From Arthrobacter sp. ES3-54 (GTDB taxonomy: Bacteria > Actinomycetota > Actinomycetes > Actinomycetales > Micrococcaceae), in the NCBI RefSeq assembly GCF_029504395.1, contig NZ_JAQFIF010000012.1, positions 37,803 to 101,802 of the forward strand: a stretch of 64,000 nt of DNA, in the 5' to 3' direction. Below, one piece after another: positions 34,365 through 42,185 of this stretch. Position numbers and translations under genes: made by a program. The first letter of the stretch is position 1; every line of letters starts with the position of its first letter. The notes beneath the pieces are model-generated. The model was not told the DNA's origin. It did not search any database and worked only from the letters and a program-made list of their open reading frames with translations.

Positions 34365-35714
34365 CTAGGTGCCGAGAAGCCGCACGTGTTCGGGGGTGAG
34401 ATCCGCGATCCGGCTGACGCCCAGCAGGGCCATGGTGCGTTCCATGTCCTTCTCCAGGATTTGGAGGGCACGGTCCACCCCGGCCCGTCCGCCGGCCATG
34501 AGCCCGTACAGGTAGGCGCGGCCGATCAGCGTGAAGTCGGCGCCGAGGGCGAGGGCGGCGATGATGTCCGCGCCGCTCATGATGCCGGTGTCCAGGATGA
34601 TCGCCGCCTCGCTGCGGTCCGCCTGCAGCGCGGCAGAGACCTCGGGGAGCAGGTGGAACGGGATCGGTGCCCGGTCCAGCTGGCGGCCGCCGTGGTTGGA
34701 GAGCACAATCCCGTCCGCGCCGTGATCCACCACCTTGCGGGCGTCGTCGACCGTCTGGATGCCCTTGACCACGAGCTTGCCCTTCCAGGTCTCGCGCAGC
34801 CAGTCGAGGTCGGCGTAGGTCAGGGTGGGGTCGAACATGGAGTTGATCAGGTCCGCCACCGTGCCCGCGTACCGGGACAGCGAGGCGAAAGTCAGCGGCT
34901 CATGGGTGAGGAAGTTGAACCACCACGCGGGCCGGTAGGACGCATCGAGGACGGTCTTGAGCGTCAGGGCGGGCGGGATGGTCATGCCGTTGCGGACGTC
35001 CCGGAGCCTGGCGCCGGCGACGGCGGTGTCCACCGTGACCATGAGGGTGTCGTTGCCCGCAGCGGCGGCACGTTGGATCAGTTCCAGCGAACGGTCCCGG
35101 TCCGTCCACAGGTAGAGCTGGAACCAGTTGCGGCCCGTGGGCGCGGCCGCGGCCACGTCCTCCAGGGACGCCGTGCCCATGGTGGAGAGGGTATAGGGAA
35201 TGCCGGCGGCTGCGGCGGCCTGGGAGCCGGCGTATTCGCCCTCGGACTGCATCATCCGGGTGAACCCGGTGGGCGCGATCCCCACCGGCAGCCGGGACGG
35301 CCCGCCCAGGATGTCGGTGCTGAGGTCGATGCTGGAGACGTCACGCAGGACCCCGGGCCGCAACTCGATGTCCAGGAACGCCTGGCGGGCGCGGCGGAGG
35401 GAGATTTCGGCCTCGGCGGCGCCGTCGGTGTAGTCGAATGGCGCCTGCGGCGTGCGGCGCTTGGCCATGTCCCGCAGGTCCCAGATGGTACTCGCACGGC
35501 GCAGCCTGGCGGCCCGGCTGAACTCCGGCTTCTTGAACTGCATCAGAGGAGCAAGATCGGCGTATTTGGGCACCCGCCGCTTCAGTGCGGCAGGGAGTCC
35601 GCGGCCGGCCGCCGCCTCTGCTTCATGCCCGGACGCGGACGCCCCAGAGTCCGCGGCGGTGGCCCCGGGAGTGGTCGGAGCCTCGGGGTTGCCGGGCGGG
35701 ACGGTCTGCGTCAT
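34365..35714 (-). CDS. lldD: FMN-dependent L-lactate dehydrogenase / alpha-hydroxy-acid oxidase
   Basis: This flavoenzyme oxidises L-lactate or a related 2-hydroxy acid and passes electrons to the quinone pool. The 449-residue protein has an extra N-terminal Ala/Ser/Glu-rich stretch of about 45 residues, then the TIM barrel with LPVGIAPTGF, KGIQTVDDARKVVDHGADG, the active-site signature SNHGGRQLDRAP and DTGIMSGADIIAALALGAD. The ATG at 35714 has GGAGG 6 nt upstream. Substrate is inferred; mandelate or glycolate are alternatives. It is flanked by two near-identical palindromes and divergent from the DAHP synthase leader. Confidence 0.9.
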   Translation of the reverse strand: MTQTVPPGNPEAPTTPGATAADSGASASGHEAEAAAGRGLPAALKRRVPKYADLAPLMQFKKPEFSRAARLRRASTIWDLRDMAKRRTPQAPFDYTDGAAEAEISLRRARQAFLDIELRPGVLRDVSSIDLSTDILGGPSRLPVGIAPTGFTRMMQSEGEYAGSQAAAAAGIPYTLSTMGTASLEDVAAAAPTGRNWFQLYLWTDRDRSLELIQRAAAAGNDTLMVTVDTAVAGARLRDVRNGMTIPPALTLKTVLDASYRPAWWFNFLTHEPLTFASLSRYAGTVADLINSMFDPTLTYADLDWLRETWKGKLVVKGIQTVDDARKVVDHGADGIVLSNHGGRQLDRAPIPFHLLPEVSAALQADRSEAAIILDTGIMSGADIIAALALGADFTLIGRAYLYGLMAGGRAGVDRALQILEKDMERTMALLGVSRIADLTPEHVRLLGT

Positions 35715-35807
35715 GGCTGCCTCCATTGTGGTCGGAGTGAGTGGTCGGTGCTCATGCTGGGGTTCCTCACACTCTAGGTGGTGCCGGTGTGCGTCGACGT
35801 GACACTT

Positions 35808-35838
35808 CGCGGCAGTGTTGGCGCCGAACACTGCCGCG
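35808..35838. promoter_or_regulatory. Large palindrome upstream of the lactate dehydrogenase gene
   Basis: There is a perfect 12-bp inverted repeat, CGCGGCAGTGTT-N7-AACACTGCCGCG, in the divergent gap, 94 nt before the lldD start. It could be an operator or a terminator-like element; its core repeats at 34301-34332. Confidence 0.6.
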
Positions 35839-35906
35839 AACTGCCATCTCGAGAGCTGGGGCGGCGTCCCGGGGCCGTGGGTCCGGCGAAATGTTACGCC
35901 CGGCGT

Positions 35907-35943
35907 TTGCCCCGGCCGCGGCTCCGGAGCTATGGTCGACGTT
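35907..35943 (+). promoter_or_regulatory. Predicted promoter of the aroF leader
   Basis: The -35-like TTGCCC is at 35907-35912 and the -10 TATGGT at 35931-35936, with an 18-nt spacer. Transcription would begin at the leader-peptide ATG (35944), giving a leaderless leader. Confidence 0.5.
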
Positions 35944-36003
35944 ATGACTAACCGTTGGTATGCGTATTTTTCGTTGGCTCTGGAGGGGCCCGCGTCTAAC
36001 TGA
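35944..36003 (+). CDS. Aromatic-rich leader peptide of the DAHP synthase attenuator
   Basis: This is a 19-residue peptide, MTNRWYAYFSLALEGPASN, holding one Trp, two Tyr and one Phe within five codons (35956-35970). That is the expected composition for ribosome-mediated attenuation of an aromatic-pathway gene. An in-frame ATG at 35932 could add four residues. The peptide's distal codons form one arm of a 10-bp pairing with 36023-36032. A comparable leader (aroR) ahead of aroF is known in Corynebacterium glutamicum. The peptide itself probably has no other function. Confidence 0.8.
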   Translation: MTNRWYAYFSLALEGPASN

Positions 36004-36056
36004 CACGCATCCAACTTTCCTTCAGAGCCAACAGGGCAGAGATTATTCTCTGCCCT
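35973..36056 (+). promoter_or_regulatory. Transcription attenuator before aroF
   Basis: Arm 1, GTTGGCTCTG (35973-35982, inside the leader peptide), pairs perfectly with CAGAGCCAAC (36023-36032). Immediately after lies the terminator hairpin AGGGCAGAG-ATTATT-CTCTGCCCT (36033-36056). CAGAG in arm 2 can also pair with CTCTG of the terminator, giving a plausible antiterminator when a ribosome stalled at the aromatic codons masks arm 1. Confidence 0.75.
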
Positions 36057-36117
36057 TCGCCATTTCTCCGGCGGGTTCTGATCAGGGCCCGCTCCGCATC
36101 CGGAACAGGACCCGAAC

Positions 36118-37266
36118 ATGAGCATCGAAGCAGCCCCCGGCACCCAGCACCCCACCTCGAACCTGCGCGTCAGCGAGTTCACCCCGCTCCCCACTCCGCA
36201 GGACCTCATGGCGGAACTGCCGTTGGAAGCCCGCCTAGCCGAGGTCGTCGGACGGGGCCGGGACGAGGTCCGGGCCATTATGGACGGTGTGGACGACCGG
36301 CTGCTCGTCATTGTGGGTCCCTGTTCCATCCACGATCCCAAGGCCGGGCTGGAATACGCCCGCCGGCTGGTAAGCCAAGCGGAGAAGCACCGCGAAGACC
36401 TGCTGATCGTCATGCGCACGTACTTCGAAAAGCCGCGCACCACGGTGGGCTGGAAGGGCCTGATCAACGACCCCCACCTGGACGGCAGCCACGACATCGC
36501 CGCGGGCCTGCGCGCGGCCCGGGCGTTCCTGCGCCAGGTCACCGCCCTCGGCCTGCCCACCGCCACCGAGTTCCTTGAGCCCATCAGCCCCCAGTACGTC
36601 GCGGACCTGGTGGCCTGGGGCGCGATCGGTGCCCGCACCACGGAGAGCCAGATCCACCGCCAGTTGGCTTCCGGGCTGTCCATGCCGATCGGCTTCAAGA
36701 ACGGAACAGACGGCGACCTCCAAGTGGCGCTGGATGCGTGCAGCGCCGCCGCTGCCGCCCAGGCGTTCCTCGGGATCGACGACGACGGCCGGGCCGCTCT
36801 TGTGGCCACCGCCGGCAACCCGGACACCCACGTCATCCTCCGCGGCGGACGCAAGGGACCCAACTACTCCGCCGCTGACGTTGCGGCGGCCTCCGCCAAA
36901 CTCGCCGCGAAGCAGTTGAACCCCCGCCTGATCGTCGACGCCAGCCACGCCAACAGCGGCAAGAACCACCACCGTCAGGCCGAGGTGGCCCTTGAAATTG
37001 GTGCCCAGCTGGAAAGTGCCGGAGCCGCGGCCGGGGCCATCGCCGGCGTGATGCTGGAGAGCTTCCTGGTGGGCGGGGCGCAAAACCTAGAGGTCAACGC
37101 CGACGTTACAGCCGAAGGCAAAGTTACAGGCAAAGATGCAGCCGCCGGCCGGGACGGGCTGGTCTACGGCCAGAGCGTCACGGATGCCTGCATGGACTGG
37201 GATGTGACGGCGTCGGTACTTGGCCAACTGGCCGCCTCGGCCCGCACCCGCCGGACGCGTGCCTGA
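36118..37266 (+). CDS. aroF: Class I 3-deoxy-7-phosphoheptulonate (DAHP) synthase
   Basis: This is the first enzyme of the shikimate pathway, condensing PEP with erythrose 4-phosphate. The 382-residue class I (AroFGH-type) enzyme has VGPCSIHDPKAGLEYA near residue 65, RTYFEKPRTTVGWKG, GFKNGTDG and the H-x-N-S-G-K-N metal-binding end segment. It starts 62 bp after the attenuator with AGGA at a suitable distance. The aromatic-rich leader peptide implies control by charged tRNA for Phe, Tyr and/or Trp. The symbol aroF is used by analogy; aroG would be equally valid. Confidence 0.95.
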   Translation: MSIEAAPGTQHPTSNLRVSEFTPLPTPQDLMAELPLEARLAEVVGRGRDEVRAIMDGVDDRLLVIVGPCSIHDPKAGLEYARRLVSQAEKHREDLLIVMRTYFEKPRTTVGWKGLINDPHLDGSHDIAAGLRAARAFLRQVTALGLPTATEFLEPISPQYVADLVAWGAIGARTTESQIHRQLASGLSMPIGFKNGTDGDLQVALDACSAAAAAQAFLGIDDDGRAALVATAGNPDTHVILRGGRKGPNYSAADVAAASAKLAAKQLNPRLIVDASHANSGKNHHRQAEVALEIGAQLESAGAAAGAIAGVMLESFLVGGAQNLEVNADVTAEGKVTGKDAAAGRDGLVYGQSVTDACMDWDVTASVLGQLAASARTRRTRA

Positions 37267-37465
37267 TGGTTGAACAGGAGGCGCGGGCAGTGCGAGATTT
37301 TCGGAGATTCCTGCGGAAATCGTACGGGGATTCCTGAGGAAGCCTTTCACATTGGCACCATGAGCAACTAGTGTTGCTAACACATGGTTGTTAGATGGCT
37401 CAGCATCGGCACACCGCCATGTCACCAGGTGGGGCTGCCGTTCGCTTGAGCAAAGGAATAGGGAA

Positions 37466-37687
37466 ATGTCTACGGAGGCCAACTTCTCCAAGGCCCGTTT
37501 TTTGACCGTGGCGGAAGTCGCGGAACTTATGCGGGTATCAAAGATGACTGTTTACCGTCTTGTGCATTCGGGGGAGATGCCGGCCGTGCGGTTCGGCCGC
37601 TCTTACCGCGTGCCGGAAAACGCCGTCGAACAGTACCTCAAGGGTGCCGTCGTCGACCGCAGCGACGGGCACGCCGGAACTGGCTGA
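37466..37687 (+). CDS. bldC: BldC-type MerR-like DNA-binding protein
   Basis: This is a small DNA-binding protein of 73 residues made of one winged helix (FLTVAEVAELMRVSKMTVYR, then GEMPAVRFGRSYRVPENAV). It is typical BldC, which in Streptomyces binds head-to-tail on direct repeats and controls development; in Arthrobacter-type organisms the role is less clear. The ATG at 37466 has AAAGGAATAGGG upstream. It is preceded by a 200-bp leader or promoter region and followed by a hairpin. Confidence 0.93.
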   Translation: MSTEANFSKARFLTVAEVAELMRVSKMTVYRLVHSGEMPAVRFGRSYRVPENAVEQYLKGAVVDRSDGHAGTG

Positions 37688-37718
37688 ACAGCCAGCGGCA
37701 ACAATCACAGCGTGAATT

Positions 37719-37751
37719 GACCGCTTTGGGCCCCGCATAGGGCCCGCGGTC
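37719..37751 (+). terminator. Terminator-like hairpin after bldC
   Basis: GACCGC, a TTT bulge, and GGGCCC pair with GGGCCC and GCGGTC around a 6-nt loop. A second small hairpin, GGGTACC with GGTACCC, follows at 37755-37778 in the leader of the bS22 gene. Confidence 0.55.
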
Positions 37752-37892
37752 GTGGGGTACCTCGCAGAGGCGGTACCCTGTTAAGGAACGTTTTACGTCA
37801 TTGTAAGAACCTGTCAGTTGTTTCAGTCTGCTGCTTAGCCCGCGGACCCTTTCCAACAGGCAGGTACTGCATCTAGCCGGTAAGGAACTTTC

Positions 37893-37991
37893 GTGGGTTC
37901 AGTTATTAAGAAGCGTCGCAAGCGTATGGCCAAGAAGAAGCACCGCAAGCTGCTTCGCAAGACGCGCCACCAGCGTCGCAATAAGAAGTAG
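37893..37991 (+). CDS. 30S ribosomal protein bS22 (AURKAIP1/COX24-domain peptide)
   Basis: This is a 32-residue, extremely basic peptide (GSVIKKRRKRMAKKKHRKLL, then RKTRHQRRNKK). It matches the actinobacterial ribosomal protein bS22 described in mycobacterial ribosomes and annotated as an AURKAIP1/COX24-domain protein. The GTG start has AAGGA 6 nt upstream, and a strong intrinsic terminator follows within 20 nt. It is easily missed because of its size. Position between bldC and a HAD phosphatase gene fits its usual location in Micrococcaceae. Confidence 0.92.
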   Translation: MGSVIKKRRKRMAKKKHRKLLRKTRHQRRNKK

Positions 37992-38011
37992 CAATACTTC
38001 GAAATGCATGA

Positions 38012-38046
38012 AATGCCCGTTGCCTTCCAGGCGGCGGGCATTTTTC
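38012..38046 (+). terminator. Intrinsic terminator after the bS22 gene
   Basis: The stem AATGCCCG...CGGGCATT has an inner GCCT/AGGC pairing and is followed directly by TTTTCTT. This is the best-formed Rho-independent terminator in the window. Confidence 0.85.
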
Positions 38047-38145
38047 TTGCCCCGTCCCGGCGGGAAGATTTCGCACCGGATCAAGGACACGGGCTACCCG
38101 GATCCGCGACGCGCGGTCCGAAACCGCAGCGGAATGCTGCGGGGG

Positions 38146-38964
38146 CTAGCGGCTGGGTCCGCGGAAGCGGGAGAAACCCCGCCACAGGCCATAGATGGCC
38201 CCGCCGACCGTCGCGGCCTTGAATCCCAAGGTGGCGGCGCGCCGGCCGGCACGGAAGTCGTAGACCGGCCAGTTGTGCTCGCGGGCGTAACGGCGCAGCT
38301 TGGAGTCGGGATTGATGGCAACGGGGTGCCCCACCATGCTCAGCAGCGGGATGTCGTTGTGGGAATCGCTGTAGGCCCAGCAGCGGCTGAGGTCCAGCCC
38401 CTGGTCTTCGGCAATTTTCTGGACCGCGACCGCCTTGGCCGGGCCGTGCAGGATTTCGCCCACGAGCCGCCCCGTGTACGAGCCGTCCAGGATCTCGCCC
38501 ACTGTGCCCAGCGCCCCGGTCAGGCCCAGCCGGGCGGCAATGACCGTGGCCACTTCGATCGGCGTCGCCGTGACCAGCCATACTTTGCGCCCGACCCGGA
38601 GGTGCTGCTCCGCCAGGGCCTTGGTCCCCGGCCAGATCCGCGACTCAATCATCTCGTCGTAGACTTCTTCGCCCAGGGCTTCGATGTCCTTCGCTGTGAT
38701 GCCGGCAGCCAGCGTCAGGGCGGAATCGCGGACGGCATGGACATCGTCCATGTTTTCGCCGCGCAGCACGAACATGAACTGCTTCCACGCGAACCCGGCA
38801 GCCTGCGGCAGGGTGAACGCGCCGCGCTGGTGAAGCTTGCGGGCGACATGGAAGAGGCTTGCGCCCTTCATGAGGGTGTTGTCGACGTCGAAAAATGCGG
38901 CCTCGCCGTGCTGCATCGATGCAGCAGGCTCACTGGCCACAATGACGTATTTCTCCTCGGGCAT
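38146..38964 (-). CDS. HAD-superfamily phosphatase (subclass IB, SerB-like)
   Basis: This is a predicted phosphomonoesterase of 272 residues. Motif I is FFDVDNTLMKG (nucleophile Asp in DVD), motif II T in LVTATP, motif III K in the GPAKAVAVQKIAED segment, and motif IV YSDSHNDIPLL. The C-terminal Arg/Ala-rich end carries a weakly hydrophobic helix that may touch the membrane. Subclass IB includes phosphoserine and lysophosphatidic-type phosphatases; substrate is not determinable. A TAGACT box ends 6 nt before the ATG. It is divergent from the glutaredoxin gene. Confidence 0.9.
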   Translation of the reverse strand: MPEEKYVIVASEPAASMQHGEAAFFDVDNTLMKGASLFHVARKLHQRGAFTLPQAAGFAWKQFMFVLRGENMDDVHAVRDSALTLAAGITAKDIEALGEEVYDEMIESRIWPGTKALAEQHLRVGRKVWLVTATPIEVATVIAARLGLTGALGTVGEILDGSYTGRLVGEILHGPAKAVAVQKIAEDQGLDLSRCWAYSDSHNDIPLLSMVGHPVAINPDSKLRRYAREHNWPVYDFRAGRRAATLGFKAATVGGAIYGLWRGFSRFRGPSR

Positions 38965-38970
38965 GCCACG

Positions 38971-38976
38971 AGTCTA
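38971..38976 (-). promoter_or_regulatory. -10 box of the HAD gene (leaderless)
   Basis: TAGACT ends 6 nt before the ATG at 38964. Confidence 0.45.
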
Positions 38977-39092
38977 GTCAATGACCGGCCCCGGACCGCC
39001 CGCGGGGCGCGACGCGACGGCCGGACGGCCCGGGCTCAGGCCGACTGCGCCGCGCGTCGACGCCGAAGCGGGCGCCGGGCTACGGTGGATGC

Positions 39093-39365
39093 ATGGCCAA
39101 ACCCGCGTCTATCCCCGATGTCGTACTGATCACCAAAGCTGACTGTCACCTGTGCGCGGAGGCGCGCGCCGCCGTCGCCCGCGTCACCGCTGCGCTCGGA
39201 ATCGATTGGTCGGAGAAATCGGTGGACGACGACGCCGGGCTGCGTGAGCGGTTCGCCGAGGAGATCCCGGTGGTGCTGGTCAACGGGGTCCAGCGGGATT
39301 TCTGGAAGATCGACGAGGCCCGGCTGACCCGGACCCTGCAACGGGTCATCGGTCAGCAGTCCTGA
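39093..39365 (+). CDS. Glutaredoxin-like thioredoxin-fold protein
   Basis: This is a small redox protein of 90 residues with active-site C18-H-L-C21 and the cis-proline loop EEIPVVLVNG. The fold resembles the C2-type glutaredoxin-like (DUF836) proteins. In actinobacteria it may work with mycothiol, but that is inference. A TACGGT box lies 6 nt before the ATG. It is 74 bp upstream of rex and probably shares its context of redox control. Confidence 0.9.
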   Translation: MAKPASIPDVVLITKADCHLCAEARAAVARVTAALGIDWSEKSVDDDAGLRERFAEEIPVVLVNGVQRDFWKIDEARLTRTLQRVIGQQS

Positions 39366-39439
39366 CGGCGGGGTGCTTTGTTGCGTGATGCGCGGGGGCT
39401 TTAGAGTGGGAAGCACAACGCGACGCAATGGAGCAGATA

Positions 39440-40135
39440 GTGACTTCGCTGGATTCATCTCCCGGGGCTGTCCCCGGGGGAGCCGGGACTGCCGCCAAGC
39501 AGGTTCCCCCCGCGGCCGTGGCCCGGCTGACCATCTATCTGCGCGCCCTGACCACACTGCTGGCTGAAGGGGTAGACCGGGTCTCGTCCGAGTCGCTAGC
39601 GGAGGCTTCCGGAGTTAGCTCCTCGACGCTGCGCAAGGACCTCTCCTATGTCGGCTCCTACGGAACCCGGGGTGTCGGTTACGAGGTCCAGTACCTTAAC
39701 CGCAACATCGCTGCTGCGCTCGGGCTAACGCATGACTGGAAAGTCGCGATCGTCGGTGCGGGCAACCTGGGCAAGGCCCTGGCCCGGTACGGCGGATTCG
39801 AGTCGCGGGGCTTTGACATTGTGGCAATATTCGACGCCGACCAGATGGTGGTGGGTAGCGAGGTCGGCTGGCTGCGGGTCAGCGACGCCGCTGACCTCGA
39901 GCCCGTACTGCAACGGACGGGTGCCAACATGGTGGTCCTCGCCCTGCCCGCCGCGGTGGCCCAGGACGTCTGCGACCGGGTGATTGCCGCCGGCGTGCGG
40001 AGCATCCTCAGCTTCGCGCCGGTAATGCTGCAGGTCCCCCCGGGGGTCAACCTCCGCAAGGTCGATATGGCGACGGAACTGCAGATTCTGGCCTACCACG
40101 CACAACGGGCGCAGGTCCCGGAGGACGCCGACTAG
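39440..40135 (+). CDS. rex: Redox-sensing transcriptional repressor Rex
   Basis: Rex senses the NADH/NAD+ ratio and represses respiratory and fermentation genes when NADH is low. The 231-residue protein has an N-terminal winged helix (RLTIYLRALTTLL, SSTLRKDLSYVGSYGTRGVG) and a Rossmann domain (VAIVGAGNLGKAL), and ends in the swapped helix ELQILAYHAQRA. I chose the GTG at 39440 because GGAG lies 6 nt before it; the ATG at 39428 has no ribosome site. Cytochrome c biogenesis genes in the window are plausible targets, but I found no clear operator. Confidence 0.95.
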   Translation: MTSLDSSPGAVPGGAGTAAKQVPPAAVARLTIYLRALTTLLAEGVDRVSSESLAEASGVSSSTLRKDLSYVGSYGTRGVGYEVQYLNRNIAAALGLTHDWKVAIVGAGNLGKALARYGGFESRGFDIVAIFDADQMVVGSEVGWLRVSDAADLEPVLQRTGANMVVLALPAAVAQDVCDRVIAAGVRSILSFAPVMLQVPPGVNLRKVDMATELQILAYHAQRAQVPEDAD

Positions 40136-40213
40136 GATCGGCCTGCCCTCCGGTTCCCGCGCCCGCTGAACCGTTCTCTGCTGGTGGTTCTTGGCTGGTG
40201 GTTCTTGGCGCGG

Positions 40214-40978
40214 TTACTTCCCGAAGGGGGCTCCGGGCTGTCCATAGGGGTTGGCCAAGGACTGCCGCTTCTGGAAGTATGGTGAGGCCGCGGGCAGGTA
40301 GAGCAGCACGATGGCCGCGATGCCCACCAGTGCCGCCAGCGTGGCGAGGCTGAGCGGGATGATGTTGAAGATCGACAAGGCGGCGAACACGGTGCCCAGA
40401 ATACGGGCCCAGTTTTTGCCCTTGCGGACATTGAATGCGACGAGGGCGTAGAGCCCGGCGCTGATGAGGGCGAACACCACGATGGTGCCGATCAGGACAC
40501 CCTTGATGGATTCGAAATCGACCTGCGCGCCGCTCGTTGCCATCTGCTGCTCGAACATGTCCCTGACGGCAGGGGTGTCCAGGGTTCCCAGTGACACCAG
40601 CATCGAGATGACCCACAGGGCTCCGGCTGCGACGATCAGCCAGAACGATGTATTGACCAACTGGGGAACCGCGCCCGGAGCCTGCGGCTGCTCGGACGGA
40701 TACTGGGCATAGGGGGACTGGCCGTACTGCGGGGCGTTCTGGCCGTAGGCCGGCGGCGTCTGCGGCGCGTTCTGGCCGTACTGCGGGGCGCTCTGGCCAA
40801 ACTGCGGCGGCGTCTGCGGCGCGTTCTGGCCGTACTGCGGGGCGTTTTGGCCGTAGGCCGGCGGTGTCTGCTGGCCGTACTGCGGGGTTTGTGGGGCGTT
40901 CTGGCCGTAGGCCGGAGTGGATTCCCCGCCCGGCTCGGAGCCGTTGGGCGGTGAGGGCTGGACTGGCGGGTTGCTCAT
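40214..40978 (-). CDS. Gln/Pro/Tyr-rich repeat membrane protein
   Basis: This protein (254 aa) has a disordered N-terminal half (residues 1-100) of repeated AYGQNAPQ/TPP-type units, then four transmembrane segments in the C-terminal half. Function is unknown. The Tyr/Pro/Gln repeats resemble the cytoplasmic tails of many actinobacterial envelope proteins that self-associate or bind partners. The ATG start has AAGGACC upstream. It is a distant paralogue of the next gene, which shares the MSNP start, the Pro/Tyr-rich repeats and the four-helix core. Confidence 0.8.
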   Translation of the reverse strand: MSNPPVQPSPPNGSEPGGESTPAYGQNAPQTPQYGQQTPPAYGQNAPQYGQNAPQTPPQFGQSAPQYGQNAPQTPPAYGQNAPQYGQSPYAQYPSEQPQAPGAVPQLVNTSFWLIVAAGALWVISMLVSLGTLDTPAVRDMFEQQMATSGAQVDFESIKGVLIGTIVVFALISAGLYALVAFNVRKGKNWARILGTVFAALSIFNIIPLSLATLAALVGIAAIVLLYLPAASPYFQKRQSLANPYGQPGAPFGK

Positions 40979-41193
40979 AAGCGGTCCTTTGCGTGTCGAT
41001 CACTGAATCGGCCAACGGGACCAGAGATCCTGCCCTGCCCCCAGCATGGTTTAGCTCAACCGTACCCCGGCCCGGCCGCCGTGTGGATCATTCCGGAGAG
41101 GTATTCTCAGCCCTCATTCCTGGGCCGCTACGGCCGCGGCGAGGACGCCCCGGCGCTGCCACGCTCCGGCGGGTTCCGCATGCGGCGGCAGGC

Positions 41194-41970
41194 CTAGAAC
41201 CGGGCCCGGTTGGCGACAAACCAGGCCTGGGCGTTCGGCAGCCACATGAGCACGGTCGCCACCAGGCTGATGAGGAAGCCCGGCAGGCTTCCGCCCCCCC
41301 GGCCGTCGGCGACGCCGGCGCTGATGAGCGTCAGCACCAAGGAGATGCCGACAAGAATGGTGAGGGCGAAGCGGGCCCACTCCCGGCCTTCCTTCATCTT
41401 CATGGCCAGGACGATCTGAGCGGTTGCCAGGGCAAGCGCCACGATGACAAGCAGCAGCACCAGGAGTCCGATTGGCGGCGCGAAGGCGATCAGGACGAAA
41501 GACCCAAACAGCCCGATGACTCCACCGAGGAGACCCAACAGCCCCCCGATAAGCCAGATCCAGTAGGAGACCTTAAGTTCGGTGGGCATCGCAGCTACCT
41601 TGAACATGCCGGAGAGGCCGCCTATGGGCAGGGCATCGCCGAAGTTCCTGGGACGGTCAGTGGGCAGCTCGAAGCGGAATCCGCCCGTAGACGCAGGCTG
41701 GCCCTGATGTCCCGCGGGCTGGCCCTGATAGCCGGGCGGCGGTGCCTGATACCCCGGTGGGGGAGTTTGGTAGCCGGGCGGCGGTGCCTGATACCCCGGT
41801 GGGGGAGTTTGGTAGCCGGGCTCACCTTGGTACCCCGGCGGCGGTGGCTGGTAACCGGGAGCGGACGGCGGGTTGACCGGGGGCTGCTGTAGGCCGCCTG
41901 GCGGGACGTTGCCCGACGCCGGAGGCTGGGCGCCCGGCTGCTGTGGGGGTACATCACTCGGGTTGCTCAT
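41194..41970 (-). CDS. Pro/Gly/Tyr-rich repeat membrane protein
   Basis: This is a 258-residue protein whose N-terminal 100 residues are PPPGYQ(A/T/G) repeats, followed by four transmembrane segments. One segment pair (IWLIGGLLGLLGGVIGLFG) is very Gly/Leu-rich. I do not recognise a family beyond DUF4064-like architecture. The ATG at 41970 has TACAGT 7 nt upstream (leaderless); an in-frame GTG at 41979 would add three residues. Same strand as, and paralogous in layout to, the preceding membrane protein. Confidence 0.8.
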   Translation of the reverse strand: MSNPSDVPPQQPGAQPPASGNVPPGGLQQPPVNPPSAPGYQPPPPGYQGEPGYQTPPPGYQAPPPGYQTPPPGYQAPPPGYQGQPAGHQGQPASTGGFRFELPTDRPRNFGDALPIGGLSGMFKVAAMPTELKVSYWIWLIGGLLGLLGGVIGLFGSFVLIAFAPPIGLLVLLLVIVALALATAQIVLAMKMKEGREWARFALTILVGISLVLTLISAGVADGRGGGSLPGFLISLVATVLMWLPNAQAWFVANRARF

Positions 41971-42076
41971 GGCTCTCACTGTAGACCGCCGTATCCCTGT
42001 TATCTAGGGACTTTGCGGGCCCGTCGCGGCGCCCGCCCCGGCAACAGCAACGGCGCCCAAACAGCGGCGCAAACAA

Positions 42077-42115
42077 CAGCGCCCTGCTTCATCGCGAAGA
42101 TGAAGCAGGGCGCTG
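42077..42115 (-). terminator. Terminator after yceI
   Basis: There is a perfect 16-bp stem (CAGCGCCCTGCTTCAT with its complement) and a 7-nt loop, about 70 nt past the yceI stop. On the minus strand it is followed by TTGTTTG. Confidence 0.75.
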
Positions 42116-42185
42116 GAACCGGCGGGCCGGCGTCGGCCGCCCGGACCGGACGAAAAGAACGGGCCCGGACTGCACCGAATACTAG

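Noticed and set aside
39366..39439. Rex operator in its own promoter
   Set aside because: No TTGTGA-N6-TCACAA-like sequence is visible upstream of rex.
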